64,000 nucleotides of DNA from Paenibacillus amylolyticus (GCF_001570725.1 NZ_BCNV01000001.1:3410001-3474000); one strand, 5' to 3'; shown: positions 46,379 through 55,747, numbered from the stretch's first letter. The notes: generated by a model from the sequence alone, not told the origin. Numbers and translations are program-made.

Positions 46379-46468
46379 ATCTTCAACACCTTTATCACAT
46401 CTGTTTTTGTCTAAATAAAAGACAACCGCTTTCCCTAAGGAAAACGGATGGTCTGTACAAGACAAGAT

Positions 46469-46765
46469 TTATGAGTTTCGAGCGGCAGCTTCCGCTTTTT
46501 TCTTTTGACGACCTTCAATAAAATAACGCACTCTCACTAATAACATCAAACCAACCGCTACCAACAAACATTGAATGATGGGAAGCTTGTCGATTTGAAA
46601 AATAAGAAGCATGAATGTGCCCATCGCCATCAATATATAGAGAACGATTTCCTTACCAAGCGGTAATTTCTGACGTACCCGAAACACCTTGTTATATACG
46701 TAAGTAATCAATACAAAGATGACGATGTAGGCTACGATCGGGTGTGATGCGAACCATGCTTGCAT
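46469..46765 (-). CDS. YlaH-like membrane protein
   Basis: 98 residues with three hydrophobic segments (about 8-25, 40-57 and 63-82) and a basic C-terminal tail (EGRQKKKAEAAARNS). It matches the YlaH-like family of Bacillales; function unknown. GGAG ten bases before the ATG. Its upstream gap to typA (304 bases) is occupied almost wholly by the 255-bp repeat-like element at 46798-47052. Confidence 0.85.
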   Translation of the reverse strand: MQAWFASHPIVAYIVIFVLITYVYNKVFRVRQKLPLGKEIVLYILMAMGTFMLLIFQIDKLPIIQCLLVAVGLMLLVRVRYFIEGRQKKKAEAAARNS

Positions 46766-46797
46766 GCACAGCCAGCTCCTTTCGTTATCATGCTAGG

Positions 46798-47052
46798 ATA
46801 TAAGTTAACTAGTTGATGGAGCACCACCAACAACATTAATTACAAAGCTCTGCATGTGACCGTTTCGGATTCGGATCGTTCTTTTGGTCGCTGTTATCCC
46901 CAGATTTTTTTGATTCATTTTTCAATGGTAAAATCCGGGGATAAAGGCGAACGCTTCGCTCCTACAGAATCGATTCCGTATCCTCCACTACTTTAGTGGG
47001 TTGTAATCAACGCCGATGGTGCAAATGTGTTCCATCAAATGCTAACTTATAT
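46798..47052. repeat. 255-bp element with imperfect terminal inverted repeats
   Basis: The left end reads ATATAAGTTAactagTTGATGGAgCAC. The reverse complement of the right end reads ATATAAGTTAgcatTTGATGGAaCAC, giving about 26-base inverted ends with few mismatches. Inside is a strong TTATCCCCaGATTTT/AAAATCcGGGGATAA hairpin (about 46898-46944). Other short palindromes are AATCGATT (46970-46977) and CCACTA/TAGTGG (46985-46999). No coding potential. It fills the gap between typA and ylaH and begins 18 bases past the typA stop. It shares no clear sequence with the 167-bp repeat family. A second copy would confirm mobility; none is in this window. Confidence 0.65.
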
Positions 47053-47069
47053 AAATTATTTTGTTGTTA

Positions 47070-48914
47070 TTAGGCTTTAGAAGCCATTTTGCGTTGTTTT
47101 TCTGCACGTTCACGCTCGGATTTGTTCAGAATCTTCTTACGAAGACGAATAGATTTTGGTGTAATCTCACAATATTCATCTTCATTCAGATATTCAAGCG
47201 CCTGTTCCAACGAGAAGATAATCGGAGTTTTAATTTTAACCGTATCATCTTTACCAGAAGAACGAACGTTAGTCAGTTGTTTTTCTTTGCAGATGTTAAC
47301 AACAATATCATTGTCACGTGTATGTTCACCAACAATCATACCTTCGTAGATCTCAGTACCCGGCTCCAAGAAGAGCGTACCGCGATCCTCAACGCCCATC
47401 ATGCCATAGAACGTAGATGTACCCGTTTCAGTAGAGATCAGTACACCTTGGTGACGTCCACCCACTTGACCGGATACTACTGGAGCGTAGCTGTCAAATG
47501 CATGGTTCATTACACCGTAACCACGAGTCAATGTCAGGAAGTTTGTGCTATAACCGATCAAACCACGTGCTGGAATCAGGAACTCCAGACGAACTTGACC
47601 ACTACCTGTGTTAACCATGTTAACCATCTCTGCTTTACGTGCACCCAGGCTCTCCATTACGGAACCCATGCTCTCTTCAGGGATATCAATCAACAAGCGC
47701 TCAACAGGTTCCATTTTCTTACCGTCAACTTCTTTAATGATAACTTCTGGCTTGGATACTTGAAGCTCATATCCTTCACGACGCATATTTTCAATCAGGA
47801 TACCCAAGTGAAGCTCACCACGACCGGAAACGATAAATGCATCAGGGCTTTCCGTTTCATCAACACGAAGGGAAACGTCTGTTTCCAATTCTTTCAACAA
47901 ACGCTCACGAAGTTTACGGGAAGTTACCCATTTACCTTCACGACCTGCGAAAGGACTGTTGTTCACGAGGAACGTCATTTGCAGTGTAGGCTCATCAATT
48001 TTCAATACTGGAAGCGCTTCGGGATTGTTCGGATCAGCGATGGTTTCACCAATGTTGATGTCCTTGATTCCTGCAATCGCAACGATGTCGCCTGCTCCTG
48101 CTTCTTCTGTCTCAACACGCTTGAGACCTTGGAAACCAAACAGTTTTTCGATACGTGCAGTTTTGCTCTTACCATCACGCATAATAACCGTAACCGATTG
48201 TCCTTGACGGATCACACCGCGGTTAACACGACCAATGGCAATACGGCCAAGGTATTCATTGTAGTCCATCAAAGTAACGAGGAATTGAAGTGGCTCTTCA
48301 ACATTCTCTGTTGGGTGAGGGATATGACTAACGATCGTATCGTAGATCGCCATCATGTTGTCGTCCTGTTTTGCAGGATCATTATCCATGCTGGATGTTC
48401 CGTTCAATGCGGAAGCATATACAACAGGGAATTCAAGTTGTTCATCGTTGGCACCCAGTTCAATGAACAGGTCCAGTACTTCATCAATAACCTCAGTCGG
48501 ACGAGCCGCTGGACGGTCAATTTTGTTTACAACAACGATTGGTGTCAGATTGTGCTCCAGAGCTTTACGAAGTACAAACTTCGTTTGTGGCATACAGCCT
48601 TCATATGCATCAACAACGAGCAATACGCCGTCAACCATTTTCATGATACGTTCCACTTCACCACCGAAGTCGGCGTGTCCTGGTGTATCCACAATGTTGA
48701 TCAGATAATCTTTATAAGTTATAGCCGTGTTTTTGGCCAAAATCGTAATACCGCGTTCACGCTCCAAATCGTTGGAGTCCATTGCGCGCTCCTGTACCGT
48801 TTCGTGATCACGGAAAGTACCGGATTGCTGGAGCAACTTGTCGACGAGCGTAGTTTTCCCGTGGTCGACGTGGGCAATAATCGCAATATTGCGAATGTGT
48901 TCTCTTGAATGCAT
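47070..48914 (-). CDS. typA: Translational GTPase TypA/BipA
   Basis: 614 residues, full length. G1 motif [15 protein letters not shown], switch [16 protein letters not shown], and [10 protein letters not shown]; then the EF-G-like domains 2, 3 and 5 and the C-terminal domain with the family's [40 protein letters not shown]. TypA assists 50S assembly and growth at low temperature or under stress. I start at ATG 48914 ([13 protein letters not shown]); a TTG ten codons upstream has no ribosome site. Strong codon bias creates a long antisense open frame on the plus strand that is not a gene. Confidence 0.97.
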   Translation of the reverse strand: MHSREHIRNIAIIAHVDHGKTTLVDKLLQQSGTFRDHETVQERAMDSNDLERERGITILAKNTAITYKDYLINIVDTPGHADFGGEVERIMKMVDGVLLVVDAYEGCMPQTKFVLRKALEHNLTPIVVVNKIDRPAARPTEVIDEVLDLFIELGANDEQLEFPVVYASALNGTSSMDNDPAKQDDNMMAIYDTIVSHIPHPTENVEEPLQFLVTLMDYNEYLGRIAIGRVNRGVIRQGQSVTVIMRDGKSKTARIEKLFGFQGLKRVETEEAGAGDIVAIAGIKDINIGETIADPNNPEALPVLKIDEPTLQMTFLVNNSPFAGREGKWVTSRKLRERLLKELETDVSLRVDETESPDAFIVSGRGELHLGILIENMRREGYELQVSKPEVIIKEVDGKKMEPVERLLIDIPEESMGSVMESLGARKAEMVNMVNTGSGQVRLEFLIPARGLIGYSTNFLTLTRGYGVMNHAFDSYAPVVSGQVGGRHQGVLISTETGTSTFYGMMGVEDRGTLFLEPGTEIYEGMIVGEHTRDNDIVVNICKEKQLTNVRSSGKDDTVKIKTPIIFSLEQALEYLNEDEYCEITPKSIRLRKKILNKSERERAEKQRKMASKA

Positions 48915-48993
48915 GGTTTGTATCCATATCCTTTCCAATTTCAATTCTTATCTACTAAACTTCCCGCAATTTCGCAGGTTACTCACAAAATAA

Positions 48994-49014
48994 GCGTCGG
49001 TGATATCCCGACGC
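48994..49014 (-). other. Hairpin in the typA leader
   Basis: Minus-strand GCGTCGG pairs with CCGACGC across a short AT-rich loop and is followed by TTATTTTG. It lies between the predicted typA transcription start (about 49025) and the typA ATG. It could instead be the terminator of the membrane-protein gene ending at 49091. Confidence 0.55.
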
Positions 49015-49031
49015 ATGTCTATATCCCTTAT

Positions 49032-49059
49032 ATTATAGTTTATTATAGGTAAAAATCAA
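49032..49059 (-). promoter_or_regulatory. Sigma-A promoter of typA
   Basis: Minus-strand TTGATT (49059-49054) and TATAAT (49037-49032), spacer 16 bases. The predicted transcript has a leader of about 110 bases containing a stable hairpin. Confidence 0.65.
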
Positions 49060-49090
49060 GATATTTCGCACGAAAAGACCACTGGGAATG

Positions 49091-49585
49091 TTACCAGCCT
49101 CTCCCTTGACGTCCTCGTCCAAGCAATAACCAGACTCCGCCCAAGATCAAAAGGACAGCAAGTACATATATTATTCCCGTTTGCAGCAAGGTAAATCCGA
49201 ATAATATGATCGATACCGCACCAAGGATCAAAGCTGCAGGTAACACATATTCCGGTCTTCGACGCTCAGCCATTCCATATTCGAGTAACCCTATGGCGAT
49301 CCCCAGCAAGAATGCTGGCCACAACCTGCTCATAAGTCCTGCACCCCATGTGTTCGTTATACTGAATAAAACACCATACACCGTTAGTATGCCTGCAGGA
49401 ACGAGTGACCAGGATGGTGAAATACGCGCATAGTATAACGCATGAAGGGCGATGCCTGGCAGCAAGAACAGCAAAGGCCAGAAATTACGACCAATGAAGC
49501 CAAACACACCAAACTTTCCAAGCAGAATAATTATTCCCGCAGCTACAATAAATAGTCCAATCGCTTTTTCATTTCTCATCCTCAT
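49091..49585 (-). CDS. Polytopic membrane protein, LiaF/DUF5668-like
   Basis: 164 residues with about six hydrophobic segments, including pairs of the type GLFIVAAGIIILLGKFGVFG..RNFWPLLFLLPGIAL, which resembles the N-terminal membrane repeats of LiaF-like and DUF5668 proteins. Short Arg/Gly-rich end. No catalytic motif. ATG at 49585, seven bases after AGAGGTG; a TTG two codons earlier overlaps that site. Stands alone upstream of typA. Confidence 0.72.
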   Translation of the reverse strand: MRMRNEKAIGLFIVAAGIIILLGKFGVFGFIGRNFWPLLFLLPGIALHALYYARISPSWSLVPAGILTVYGVLFSITNTWGAGLMSRLWPAFLLGIAIGLLEYGMAERRRPEYVLPAALILGAVSIILFGFTLLQTGIIYVLAVLLILGGVWLLLGRGRQGRGW

Positions 49586-49883
49586 CTGCAATCACCTCTT
49601 ATACCATGGCTATGTACTTTATTTCTTAATAAACGATATGCATTCCATTCTGACTGTTGATTTCCAAACCTGTAATCCTGCTTCTAGTGTATCCGATGTT
49701 TCTGCAAAAAACTATACTTTATGTCGCACTTTGCATGTGTCCTTTACCTGTATTACCCTAAAATGCGCAACTTATGACTCCCCCCATGGGAGTTGCATTG
49801 ACAAGAAGATTTCTCTCCACACAAAACCGCCTAAACCGGACGGTTCAGACGGCCATATGTCCAAGCTTTTACTTGAAACTAAA

Positions 49884-50543
49884 CTATGCGTTCTTCCGCA
49901 CAAATTTGTGTGCGCCTCCAACTGCGATCACAAGACAAGCCATTGCTGCGGGTAGCAGCGTATGCACCTCTGATGCCATTCCTCCCAGCCATTCTCCTAA
50001 CTTGGGATCTTTTATCACCATCTCACCTGCTGTGAAGGCCAGAATGCCTGAGCCGACGAATACCAGAATCGGAAATCGCTTCAACAAACCAACAATTAAA
50101 CCACTCCCCCATACGACAATAGGGATACTGATTGCAATTCCGATGACGATCAGAGCCAGGTCTCCATCCGCCAATGCCGCTATGGCCAAGACATTGTCCA
50201 GACTCATTACAAAATCGGCAATCAGAATGGTTTGAATGGCTTTCCAGGTCGTGGATGCTTCTCGAATATGTACTTCATCCTCATTTTGAAGCAGCAGCTT
50301 CACTGCAATCCATAGTAACAGTAACCCACCTGCGGCCTGGATAAACGGAATTCCCAGCAATAATACTGCTACGAAGGTTAGTACGCAGCGTAACACAACC
50401 GCACCAAAAGCCCCCCACCATACCGCCTTTTTACGTTGTATCGGTGGCAGATCCTTGCTGGCAAGCGCAATAACAACCGCATTATCTCCACTCAATACCA
50501 GATTGATCATTAAAATTTCAGTTAACAGCCATAGTGTATCCAT
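49884..50543 (-). CDS. TerC family integral membrane protein (YjbE type)
   Basis: 219 residues, about seven membrane helices. TerC motifs are the acidic pairs in VLSGDNAVVIALASKDLP near 18 and ADFVMSLDNVLAIAALADGD near 110. The family includes manganese exporters and proteins that metallate secreted enzymes. ATG at 50543 after GGGGGG. It is divergent from a second terC-like gene 87 bases away, which suggests shared control. The gap is too short for the yybP-ykoY manganese riboswitch that precedes some terC genes. Confidence 0.9.
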   Translation of the reverse strand: MDTLWLLTEILMINLVLSGDNAVVIALASKDLPPIQRKKAVWWGAFGAVVLRCVLTFVAVLLLGIPFIQAAGGLLLLWIAVKLLLQNEDEVHIREASTTWKAIQTILIADFVMSLDNVLAIAALADGDLALIVIGIAISIPIVVWGSGLIVGLLKRFPILVFVGSGILAFTAGEMVIKDPKLGEWLGGMASEVHTLLPAAMACLVIAVGGAHKFVRKNA

Positions 50544-50565
50544 GTCCTCATCCCCCCACATTAAC

Positions 50566-50594
50566 TTGTATGTCAGAGTTGTCCATGCTATTCT
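50566..50594 (+). promoter_or_regulatory. Possible promoter of the rightward terC-like gene
   Basis: TTGTAT (50566-50571) and TATTCT (50589-50594) with a 17-base spacer, 37 bases before the ATG. Both hexamers deviate from consensus at two positions. Confidence 0.35.
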
Positions 50595-50630
50595 TAATGA
50601 TTGAACCGTATATAAGGAGTGACATATCAC

Positions 50631-51341
50631 ATGGAGCTATTTAGTCCCACTTTCTGGCTGGCTTTGCTGAACGTTGTCTTTATTGATCTCATTCTGGCTG
50701 GAGACAATGCCATCGTCATTGGCCTTGCAGCTCGAAATTTGCACCCTTCCGTGCAGAAAAAGGCGATTCTATACGGAACGGGCGGCGCATTACTGATTCG
50801 AATTTTGGCAACGGTTGTTGTTTTATGGCTGCTTAAGGTGCCTTGGCTCTTGCTTGTTGGGGGCATACTTCTGATCTGGATTGCCTATAAATTATTGGCG
50901 GATCAGGGAGATGAACACAATGATATCCAGGCAGGTACTTCCCTGTGGACCGCTATTCGAACCATTGTAATCGCGGATGCAGCCATGGGACTCGATAACG
51001 TGATTGCAGTCGCCGGAGCTGCGCAGCAGCATCTTGTGCTTGTCATTCTCGGACTCCTGATCAGCGTACCGATTATCGTGTGGGGCAGCACCTTGTTTAT
51101 CAAGCTGATCAATCATTTCCCTTGGATCATCTATGTCGGAGCCATCGTTCTCGGGTATACAGCTTCCAATATGATCACTGAGGAGCAGCGACTTTTGCCT
51201 TACTTTACTGAACATCCGGCATTGCGCATTCTCTTCATCGTTGTCGTTATTGCAGGCGTAGTATTTGCAGGTTATCGCAAACGCTCCAGTAGCTCCAGCA
51301 ACAAGGGATCTGGCGGGGAGCAGCAGCGCTCTTACTCATAG
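50631..51341 (+). CDS. TerC family integral membrane protein (YjbE type)
   Basis: 236 residues, about seven membrane helices, with ILAGDNAIVIGLAARNLHP near 20 and ADAAMGLDNVIAVAGAAQQH near 112. It is a diverged paralogue of the facing gene (shared GDNA, LDNV and PIIVWGS blocks) but carries an extra helix and a Ser/Gly-rich cytoplasmic tail (RSSSSSNKGSGGEQQ). The ATG at 50631 follows AAGGAGTG; a GTG four codons earlier overlaps that ribosome site. Confidence 0.9.
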   Translation: MELFSPTFWLALLNVVFIDLILAGDNAIVIGLAARNLHPSVQKKAILYGTGGALLIRILATVVVLWLLKVPWLLLVGGILLIWIAYKLLADQGDEHNDIQAGTSLWTAIRTIVIADAAMGLDNVIAVAGAAQQHLVLVILGLLISVPIIVWGSTLFIKLINHFPWIIYVGAIVLGYTASNMITEEQRLLPYFTEHPALRILFIVVVIAGVVFAGYRKRSSSSSNKGSGGEQQRSYS

Positions 51342-51376
51342 GAAAATCTAATCTTAAAATGTCTTCTGAATACAGC

Positions 51377-51414
51377 AAAGGACTGAACGATATTTCATCG
51401 GACAGTCCTTTTTT
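51377..51414 (+). terminator. Terminator after terC-like gene
   Basis: AAAGGACTG and CAGTCCTTT form a stem around a 17-base loop, followed by TTTTTT overlap on the plus strand, 36 bases past the stop. Confidence 0.8.
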
Positions 51415-51463
51415 GCAGTTAACATAGCCCTTATTATGTCAGCCATGCTAATTTTTATTTAGT

Positions 51464-52711
51464 TTAGAACCAGTCATCCTTCATGCCATTGTCGCCTGCC
51501 TGATTGGATAACATGGAAGTTTCACCGGCATGCAGTGTGATCGTTTCTGTCTGCTCTACCGCCTGATCCAGCCATTCCGGCAACAGGCTCATTGTCGATT
51601 CAATTTTATCCACAATCCGAAGATTTGGATTGGTTGAAGGCGACTTTGGCACGAAGAGAGTGCAGCAATCCTCATATGGCAAAATAGATATGTCATACGT
51701 TCCGATCTGTTTGGACAAGGTGATGATCTCCTGTTTATCCATCATAACCAATGGCCGTAGCAGCGGCAGATCCGTCGCACGACCAATGACATTCATACTC
51801 GGAAGCGTCTGACTCGCTACTTGGCCCAAGCTATCTCCTGTAATTAGTGCCAGTGCACGTTCACGCTCGGCAAGTTTGGAGGCAATTCGCAGCATTGAAC
51901 GTCTCATCAAGGTAATAATCAGGTTATCCTGACCCAGTTGGGTAAATGCCGTTTGAATCTCTGTAAACGGAACTAGATGCAGCTTGATTGTTCCTGCATG
52001 ATCAGCAAGGGCACGCGCCAAATCAATGACTTTCTCTTTGGCACGCTCGCTTGTGAACGGGTAACTGTAGAAATGCACACATTCCACTTCAAGTCCACGG
52101 CGCATGGAAGACCACGCTGCAACGGGACTATCTATTCCACCTGACAGCAGTACCATCGCTTTTCCATTCGTACCCAGCGGAAACCCACCTACTGCCGGAA
52201 TGGTTTCGTTGAAAATATAGGTACCCTGATCCCGAATTTCCACTCGCAGTTCAATATCAGGTTGACGAACATCAACACTTAATTGCTGAAACTTCCGTAG
52301 GATTGGTGAACCAACCAGATGATTCATTTCATGGGAAGAGTTCGGGAACTCTTTCCATACCCGCCTTACATTTACCTTAAATGTGGTGCCTTCTTTGAAT
52401 TCGTCTTGCCTTTCGTCCATAAACGCAACTGCTGTTTTCACAATCTCATCTAGCTCGGATGGAGTAACTTTAACCGGACTAATCGACATTACACCGAAGA
52501 CCCGCTTCAGCACCTTAATCAGTTCAGTATGTGATTCACCGCCAAGATCCACATAGACACGGCCATATTCTTTGCGAAGGCTCGCTCCTGGATAAGGTTT
52601 AAGCAAAGCCTTCACCTGTGTAATGATCGTTTTTTCAAATCGGGCACGATTCTTGCCTTTTAACATAAACTCTCCGAAACGGAGAAGCAGCATATCATAT
52701 TTCATATCCAT
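51464..52711 (-). CDS. thiI: tRNA 4-thiouridine synthase ThiI
   Basis: 415 residues: N-terminal ferredoxin-like plus THUMP domains (LLLRFGEFMLKGKNRARFE, then FKVNVRRVWKEFPNSSHEMN) and a PP-loop pyrophosphatase with VLLSGGIDSPVAAWSSMRRG near 185. It adenylates U8 of tRNA and adds sulfur. The C-terminal rhodanese domain of the E. coli enzyme is absent, as in Bacillus, so sulfur must come directly from a cysteine desulfurase. That partner is encoded immediately upstream, and the thiI ATG overlaps its stop as TAATG. Confidence 0.96.
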   Translation of the reverse strand: MDMKYDMLLLRFGEFMLKGKNRARFEKTIITQVKALLKPYPGASLRKEYGRVYVDLGGESHTELIKVLKRVFGVMSISPVKVTPSELDEIVKTAVAFMDERQDEFKEGTTFKVNVRRVWKEFPNSSHEMNHLVGSPILRKFQQLSVDVRQPDIELRVEIRDQGTYIFNETIPAVGGFPLGTNGKAMVLLSGGIDSPVAAWSSMRRGLEVECVHFYSYPFTSERAKEKVIDLARALADHAGTIKLHLVPFTEIQTAFTQLGQDNLIITLMRRSMLRIASKLAERERALALITGDSLGQVASQTLPSMNVIGRATDLPLLRPLVMMDKQEIITLSKQIGTYDISILPYEDCCTLFVPKSPSTNPNLRIVDKIESTMSLLPEWLDQAVEQTETITLHAGETSMLSNQAGDNGMKDDWF

Positions 52712-53859
52712 TACATCCGCCTTTCGAGGGGCCGCAACTGCGCCACCATCTGATGTAGAGCCTGTTCAAGCAAGGCTACATCTTTTTCTGTATGTTCATC
52801 TCCAAGACTAATACGCAATCCCCCACCAGCACAAGCTGCATCTCTGCCCATCGCAAGTAGAGCCCGACTCGGTTCAGCCGAACGCGAAGAACAGGCAGAT
52901 TGGGTCGATATGGTTACGCCAAGTTGCTCCAAGGTGTGCAGCGCCACTTCTGCCTTCATCCCAGGATAGGAGAAGTGCACAATATGAGGGGCCCCCTCTA
53001 AGCGACTGTTCAACTCAAATTCAGGAATGGAATGTATCGTTTCCATCAACCGATCACGAAGCACCGTTGTACGTCGAGCAAAGTCAACCTGATCCTCTGC
53101 GGCCATTCGCATGGCCTTTGCCATGCCTACCAGCAAAGCCACGTTCTCTGTGCCTGCTCTTAGGCCCTGCTCCTGTGCCCCCCCTGACAATAGTGGCGTA
53201 AGCTCCACTCCACTTCGCACATACAGGAGACCTGCTCCCTTCGGTCCACGGATCTTGTGAGCAGACAGACTGTACAAATCTGCACTCCAAGCGGCAGGTG
53301 TAGCCTTCATTTTCCCAAAGCCCTGAACACCATCCACATGGAAAAGCACGCGTGGTGCTTTCTTTTTGAGCTGTTTTCCGATCTCTGCAATCGGATGGAT
53401 GGCACCTGTTTCATTGTTTACATGCATCAGACTCACAAGCACCGTATCCGGTCTGATCACGTCTACAACCTGCCGAGCGTCTACCACACCATCAGAATTG
53501 ACAGGAATTAGCGTCACGTCCCATCCCCACTGCTGCAATTGCATAAAACTTTCATACACCGAAGCATGCTCGGTAGCCGTTGTTATGATGTGTCTGCCTC
53601 GTGACTGATAACGTAATGCCGCACCTTTTATTGCGAGATTATTACTCTCGGTCGCACCGGAAGTAAATACAATCTCTTCAGGCTTAACACCTATTGCCGT
53701 AGCACATCCGGATCGAGCACGACGCAACAATTGATCGGCACGCTCCCCATACCCGTGAATGGAAGACGGATTTCCGAATTGTGTTTCCATAATTTCGGCC
53801 ATCGTACGAATCACATCAGGATGAGGAGGTGTCGTTGCAGCATAATCAAAATATTTCAA
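52711..53859 (-). CDS. Cysteine desulfurase (NifS/IscS type), ThiI partner
   Basis: 382 residues. It removes sulfur from cysteine to form an enzyme persulfide. PLP-lysine in SLSAHKIRGPKGAGLLYV; active-site cysteine in ISTQSACSSRSAEPSRALLAMG; N-terminal YFDYAATTPPHPDV and FTSGATESNNLAIKG. The four-base TAATG overlap with thiI and the lack of other Fe-S genes nearby indicate a dedicated sulfur donor for tRNA thiolation, the role NifZ has in Bacillus. That specificity is inferred from context. Confidence 0.94.
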   Translation of the reverse strand: MKYFDYAATTPPHPDVIRTMAEIMETQFGNPSSIHGYGERADQLLRRARSGCATAIGVKPEEIVFTSGATESNNLAIKGAALRYQSRGRHIITTATEHASVYESFMQLQQWGWDVTLIPVNSDGVVDARQVVDVIRPDTVLVSLMHVNNETGAIHPIAEIGKQLKKKAPRVLFHVDGVQGFGKMKATPAAWSADLYSLSAHKIRGPKGAGLLYVRSGVELTPLLSGGAQEQGLRAGTENVALLVGMAKAMRMAAEDQVDFARRTTVLRDRLMETIHSIPEFELNSRLEGAPHIVHFSYPGMKAEVALHTLEQLGVTISTQSACSSRSAEPSRALLAMGRDAACAGGGLRISLGDEHTEKDVALLEQALHQMVAQLRPLERRM

Positions 53860-53929
53860 TGAGGTTAGACCTCCCTTATCTCTTCGTTCATAAACCTACA
53901 GTGAGCATTGTAACACGATACGCATACAA

Positions 53930-53976
53930 CACAAAAAGACCAACCGGGAACAGGCGTTTCAAGCGCTACTGCTCCC
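53930..53976 (-). terminator. Probable terminator after lytic transglycosylase gene
   Basis: Minus-strand GGGAgCAGtaGCG pairs with CGCCTGtTCCC over a seven-base loop; TCTTTTTG follows six bases later. The offset T-run makes it less certain. Confidence 0.5.
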
Positions 53977-54029
53977 ACCTTTGATCTCATCTTGCAATGA
54001 TGTGTTAACGCAAATGTCTTTCTGTAAGT

Positions 54030-54782
54030 CTAGATCACATATTTCAACTGTGCCTTCTCTACTTTGGAGATATAATTCTGAGTTTCTGAAGGCAGACGAT
54101 TAAGTGCACTCATCAGTTCACTATCACTAGACACGCCCAGACGTGAGACACGACCCGGTCCTGCATTATATGCAGCAAGTGCCATCTTCACTTCTCCACC
54201 GAAACGCTGGAGCTGAAGGGAAAGATACTTCGTACCCGCATCAATGTTCTGGGCAGGGTCAAATGAATTACTTACACCCAGCCCTGCAGCCGTGCCATCC
54301 ATTAATTGCATAAGCCCCTTGGCACCTGCGGAGGACACTATATTCGGGTTGAAGTTGGATTCTGTGTCAATAACGGCTTTGATCAATGATTCAGGAACAC
54401 CATACTTGGCACTTGCCTCTGCAATCAAAGATTCATAATCCGTAGGTACAGATGCACCGGAATCCACAATTCCTGTATTGGATGAAGATAATAAAGACTC
54501 AACGATGTTATTGGAGACAGAGGACGATCCTGCCGTATTTATATCCGGATTGTACGTGCTTCCGAGTTGCAGCCACAACAGGCCATCACTGGATCTTTTG
54601 GAGACCGTAGCGGTGGAATCTGTATTGCTCGTCGAATTGGCACCCGTACCTAACAGCCCGTCCATCACATTGGCGAAATCCACTGTTGAACCAGCATCCG
54701 ATTGTGATTCACTGGTTTGGTTATTCACATTGGACAATTGCAGTTCCAACAACTGCCGCGATCCGCTTGGATCAATCTGCAT
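54030..54782 (-). CDS. Lytic transglycosylase (SLT domain)
   Basis: 250 residues. The first about 115 are Ser/Thr/Asn/Gly-rich and low in hydrophobicity. The C-terminal 130 form a soluble lytic transglycosylase domain with the catalytic Glu in VIDTESNFNPNIVSSAGAKGLMQLM, then AAGLGVSNSFDPAQNIDAGTKYLS and MALAAYNAGPGRVSRLG. It cleaves glycan strands to 1,6-anhydro-muramic ends. There is no recognisable signal peptide, so export would need another route; the same is true of the YjbJ/CwlQ-type relatives in Bacillus. Confidence 0.9.
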   Translation of the reverse strand: MQIDPSGSRQLLELQLSNVNNQTSESQSDAGSTVDFANVMDGLLGTGANSTSNTDSTATVSKRSSDGLLWLQLGSTYNPDINTAGSSSVSNNIVESLLSSSNTGIVDSGASVPTDYESLIAEASAKYGVPESLIKAVIDTESNFNPNIVSSAGAKGLMQLMDGTAAGLGVSNSFDPAQNIDAGTKYLSLQLQRFGGEVKMALAAYNAGPGRVSRLGVSSDSELMSALNRLPSETQNYISKVEKAQLKYVI

Positions 54783-54904
54783 GAGTTATACCCACTCCCG
54801 TATAATTAAGCGTATTATGACCTTATTCTACATCGTTTTACAGCAAGGTTCCATTGTTTTCAAAAAAATATATGAATCTTCCCACTTAACCTGCGCATAT
54901 ACGA

Positions 54905-54948
54905 AAGAAACCTTCTGTTATTCACCGCATTTGGGTGAGAACAGAAGG
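54905..54948. terminator. Terminator after DUF4190-like gene
   Basis: CCTTCTGTTaTTCACC pairs with GGGTGAgAACAGAAGG, a stem of about 15 pairs with short T-runs on both sides (TTTCTTTC minus, CTTTTG plus). About 25 bases past the stop of the gene ending at 54973. Confidence 0.7.
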
Positions 54949-54972
54949 CTTTTGACTAAATCATTTTACAAT

Positions 54973-55386
54973 TTAGCGAGCGAATGGAATCATGAAAAAA
55001 TAACTCAGCGTAGCTACAATACCCAGTCCAATGGACCAAGCTCCCGCTGTCTTACGACCATTCACATAAGCATAGTAACCCAGTACGGCTGCGGCTGGTC
55101 CAAGTACAATTGACCACATGAACAAGGACGCGATACCGAAGGCAAGTCCCATGTAACCCGCGACCTTACCTGTTGATTCCATGACCCGGTCAGCCTCATG
55201 CTTCTCAGGTACAGGCTCTGCCCGTTCGGTACCTCCAGTTCTTACAACAGACGGAGGAGCGACCTCTGCCCCGTATTCTTCCCGATGTGCTTTTCTGGGA
55301 TAATCGACACGCATACGCTGTTTTTCACCGTCAACATTGATTTTAGGACGATCTTGAAAATTAAACTTATTATCCTCATTTTTCAT
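54973..55386 (-). CDS. Small membrane protein with two C-terminal helices (DUF4190-like)
   Basis: 137 residues. A hydrophilic, charged N-terminal half (about 75 residues) precedes two hydrophobic segments around 76-105 and 113-132, with YMGLAFGIASLFMW and GAWSIGLGIVATLSYF. That GIAS/GIV arrangement is typical of DUF4190-type membrane anchors. No catalytic motif; function unknown. GGAGGTG precedes the ATG. Confidence 0.7.
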   Translation of the reverse strand: MKNEDNKFNFQDRPKINVDGEKQRMRVDYPRKAHREEYGAEVAPPSVVRTGGTERAEPVPEKHEADRVMESTGKVAGYMGLAFGIASLFMWSIVLGPAAAVLGYYAYVNGRKTAGAWSIGLGIVATLSYFFMIPFAR

Positions 55387-55421
55387 TTGGAAGCACCTCC
55401 GTTATAAATAGGGATGACTGC

Positions 55422-55640
55422 TCACTTGGGTTTGAACGTGTGACAGCATGTTGCAGAGGATGTGCGTGCATGATCATGGTGATCGGAGTCAAATGTCTCA
55501 CCGGCAAATTCCTCATGCAGACGACGGGTGGCATGTTGGTCAATGTCAATCATGATGGCATCAGCTTGGCAGAAGTTGTTTTCTCCCCAGAAGTTGCAGT
55601 TGGAGACGCTGCATTTGACTATTGGTTTGTCTTGGCTCAT
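55422..55640 (-). CDS. DUF1540 domain protein (Cys-rich)
   Basis: 72 residues. The conserved pattern VKCSVSNCNFWGENNFCQADAIMI near the start and ATCCHTFKP near the end gives five cysteines suited to zinc or other metal binding, the signature of DUF1540. Proteins of this family are small, often spore-associated, and have no known function. GAGGTGATAAAAA lies ahead of the ATG. Confidence 0.87.
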   Translation of the reverse strand: MSQDKPIVKCSVSNCNFWGENNFCQADAIMIDIDQHATRRLHEEFAGETFDSDHHDHARTSSATCCHTFKPK

Positions 55641-55747
55641 TTTTTATCACCTCGACACTATTGTCTCCCCGCCACAAACCCGATATTCCCCGCACAAATG
55701 CCAGATGATGACATGATCACGCCTTGTCTGATTCTCACCTGAAGACA

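Noticed and set aside
47061..48908. A 615-codon open frame on the plus strand opposite typA
   Set aside because: It is exactly antisense to a highly conserved, codon-biased GTPase gene. Its composition (many Cys, His, Phe, Asn) is what the complement of such a gene gives, and it has no ribosome site.
50544..50630. A manganese riboswitch (yybP-ykoY type) between the terC genes
   Set aside because: The gap is 87 bases, too short for that element plus two promoters, and I see none of its conserved loops.
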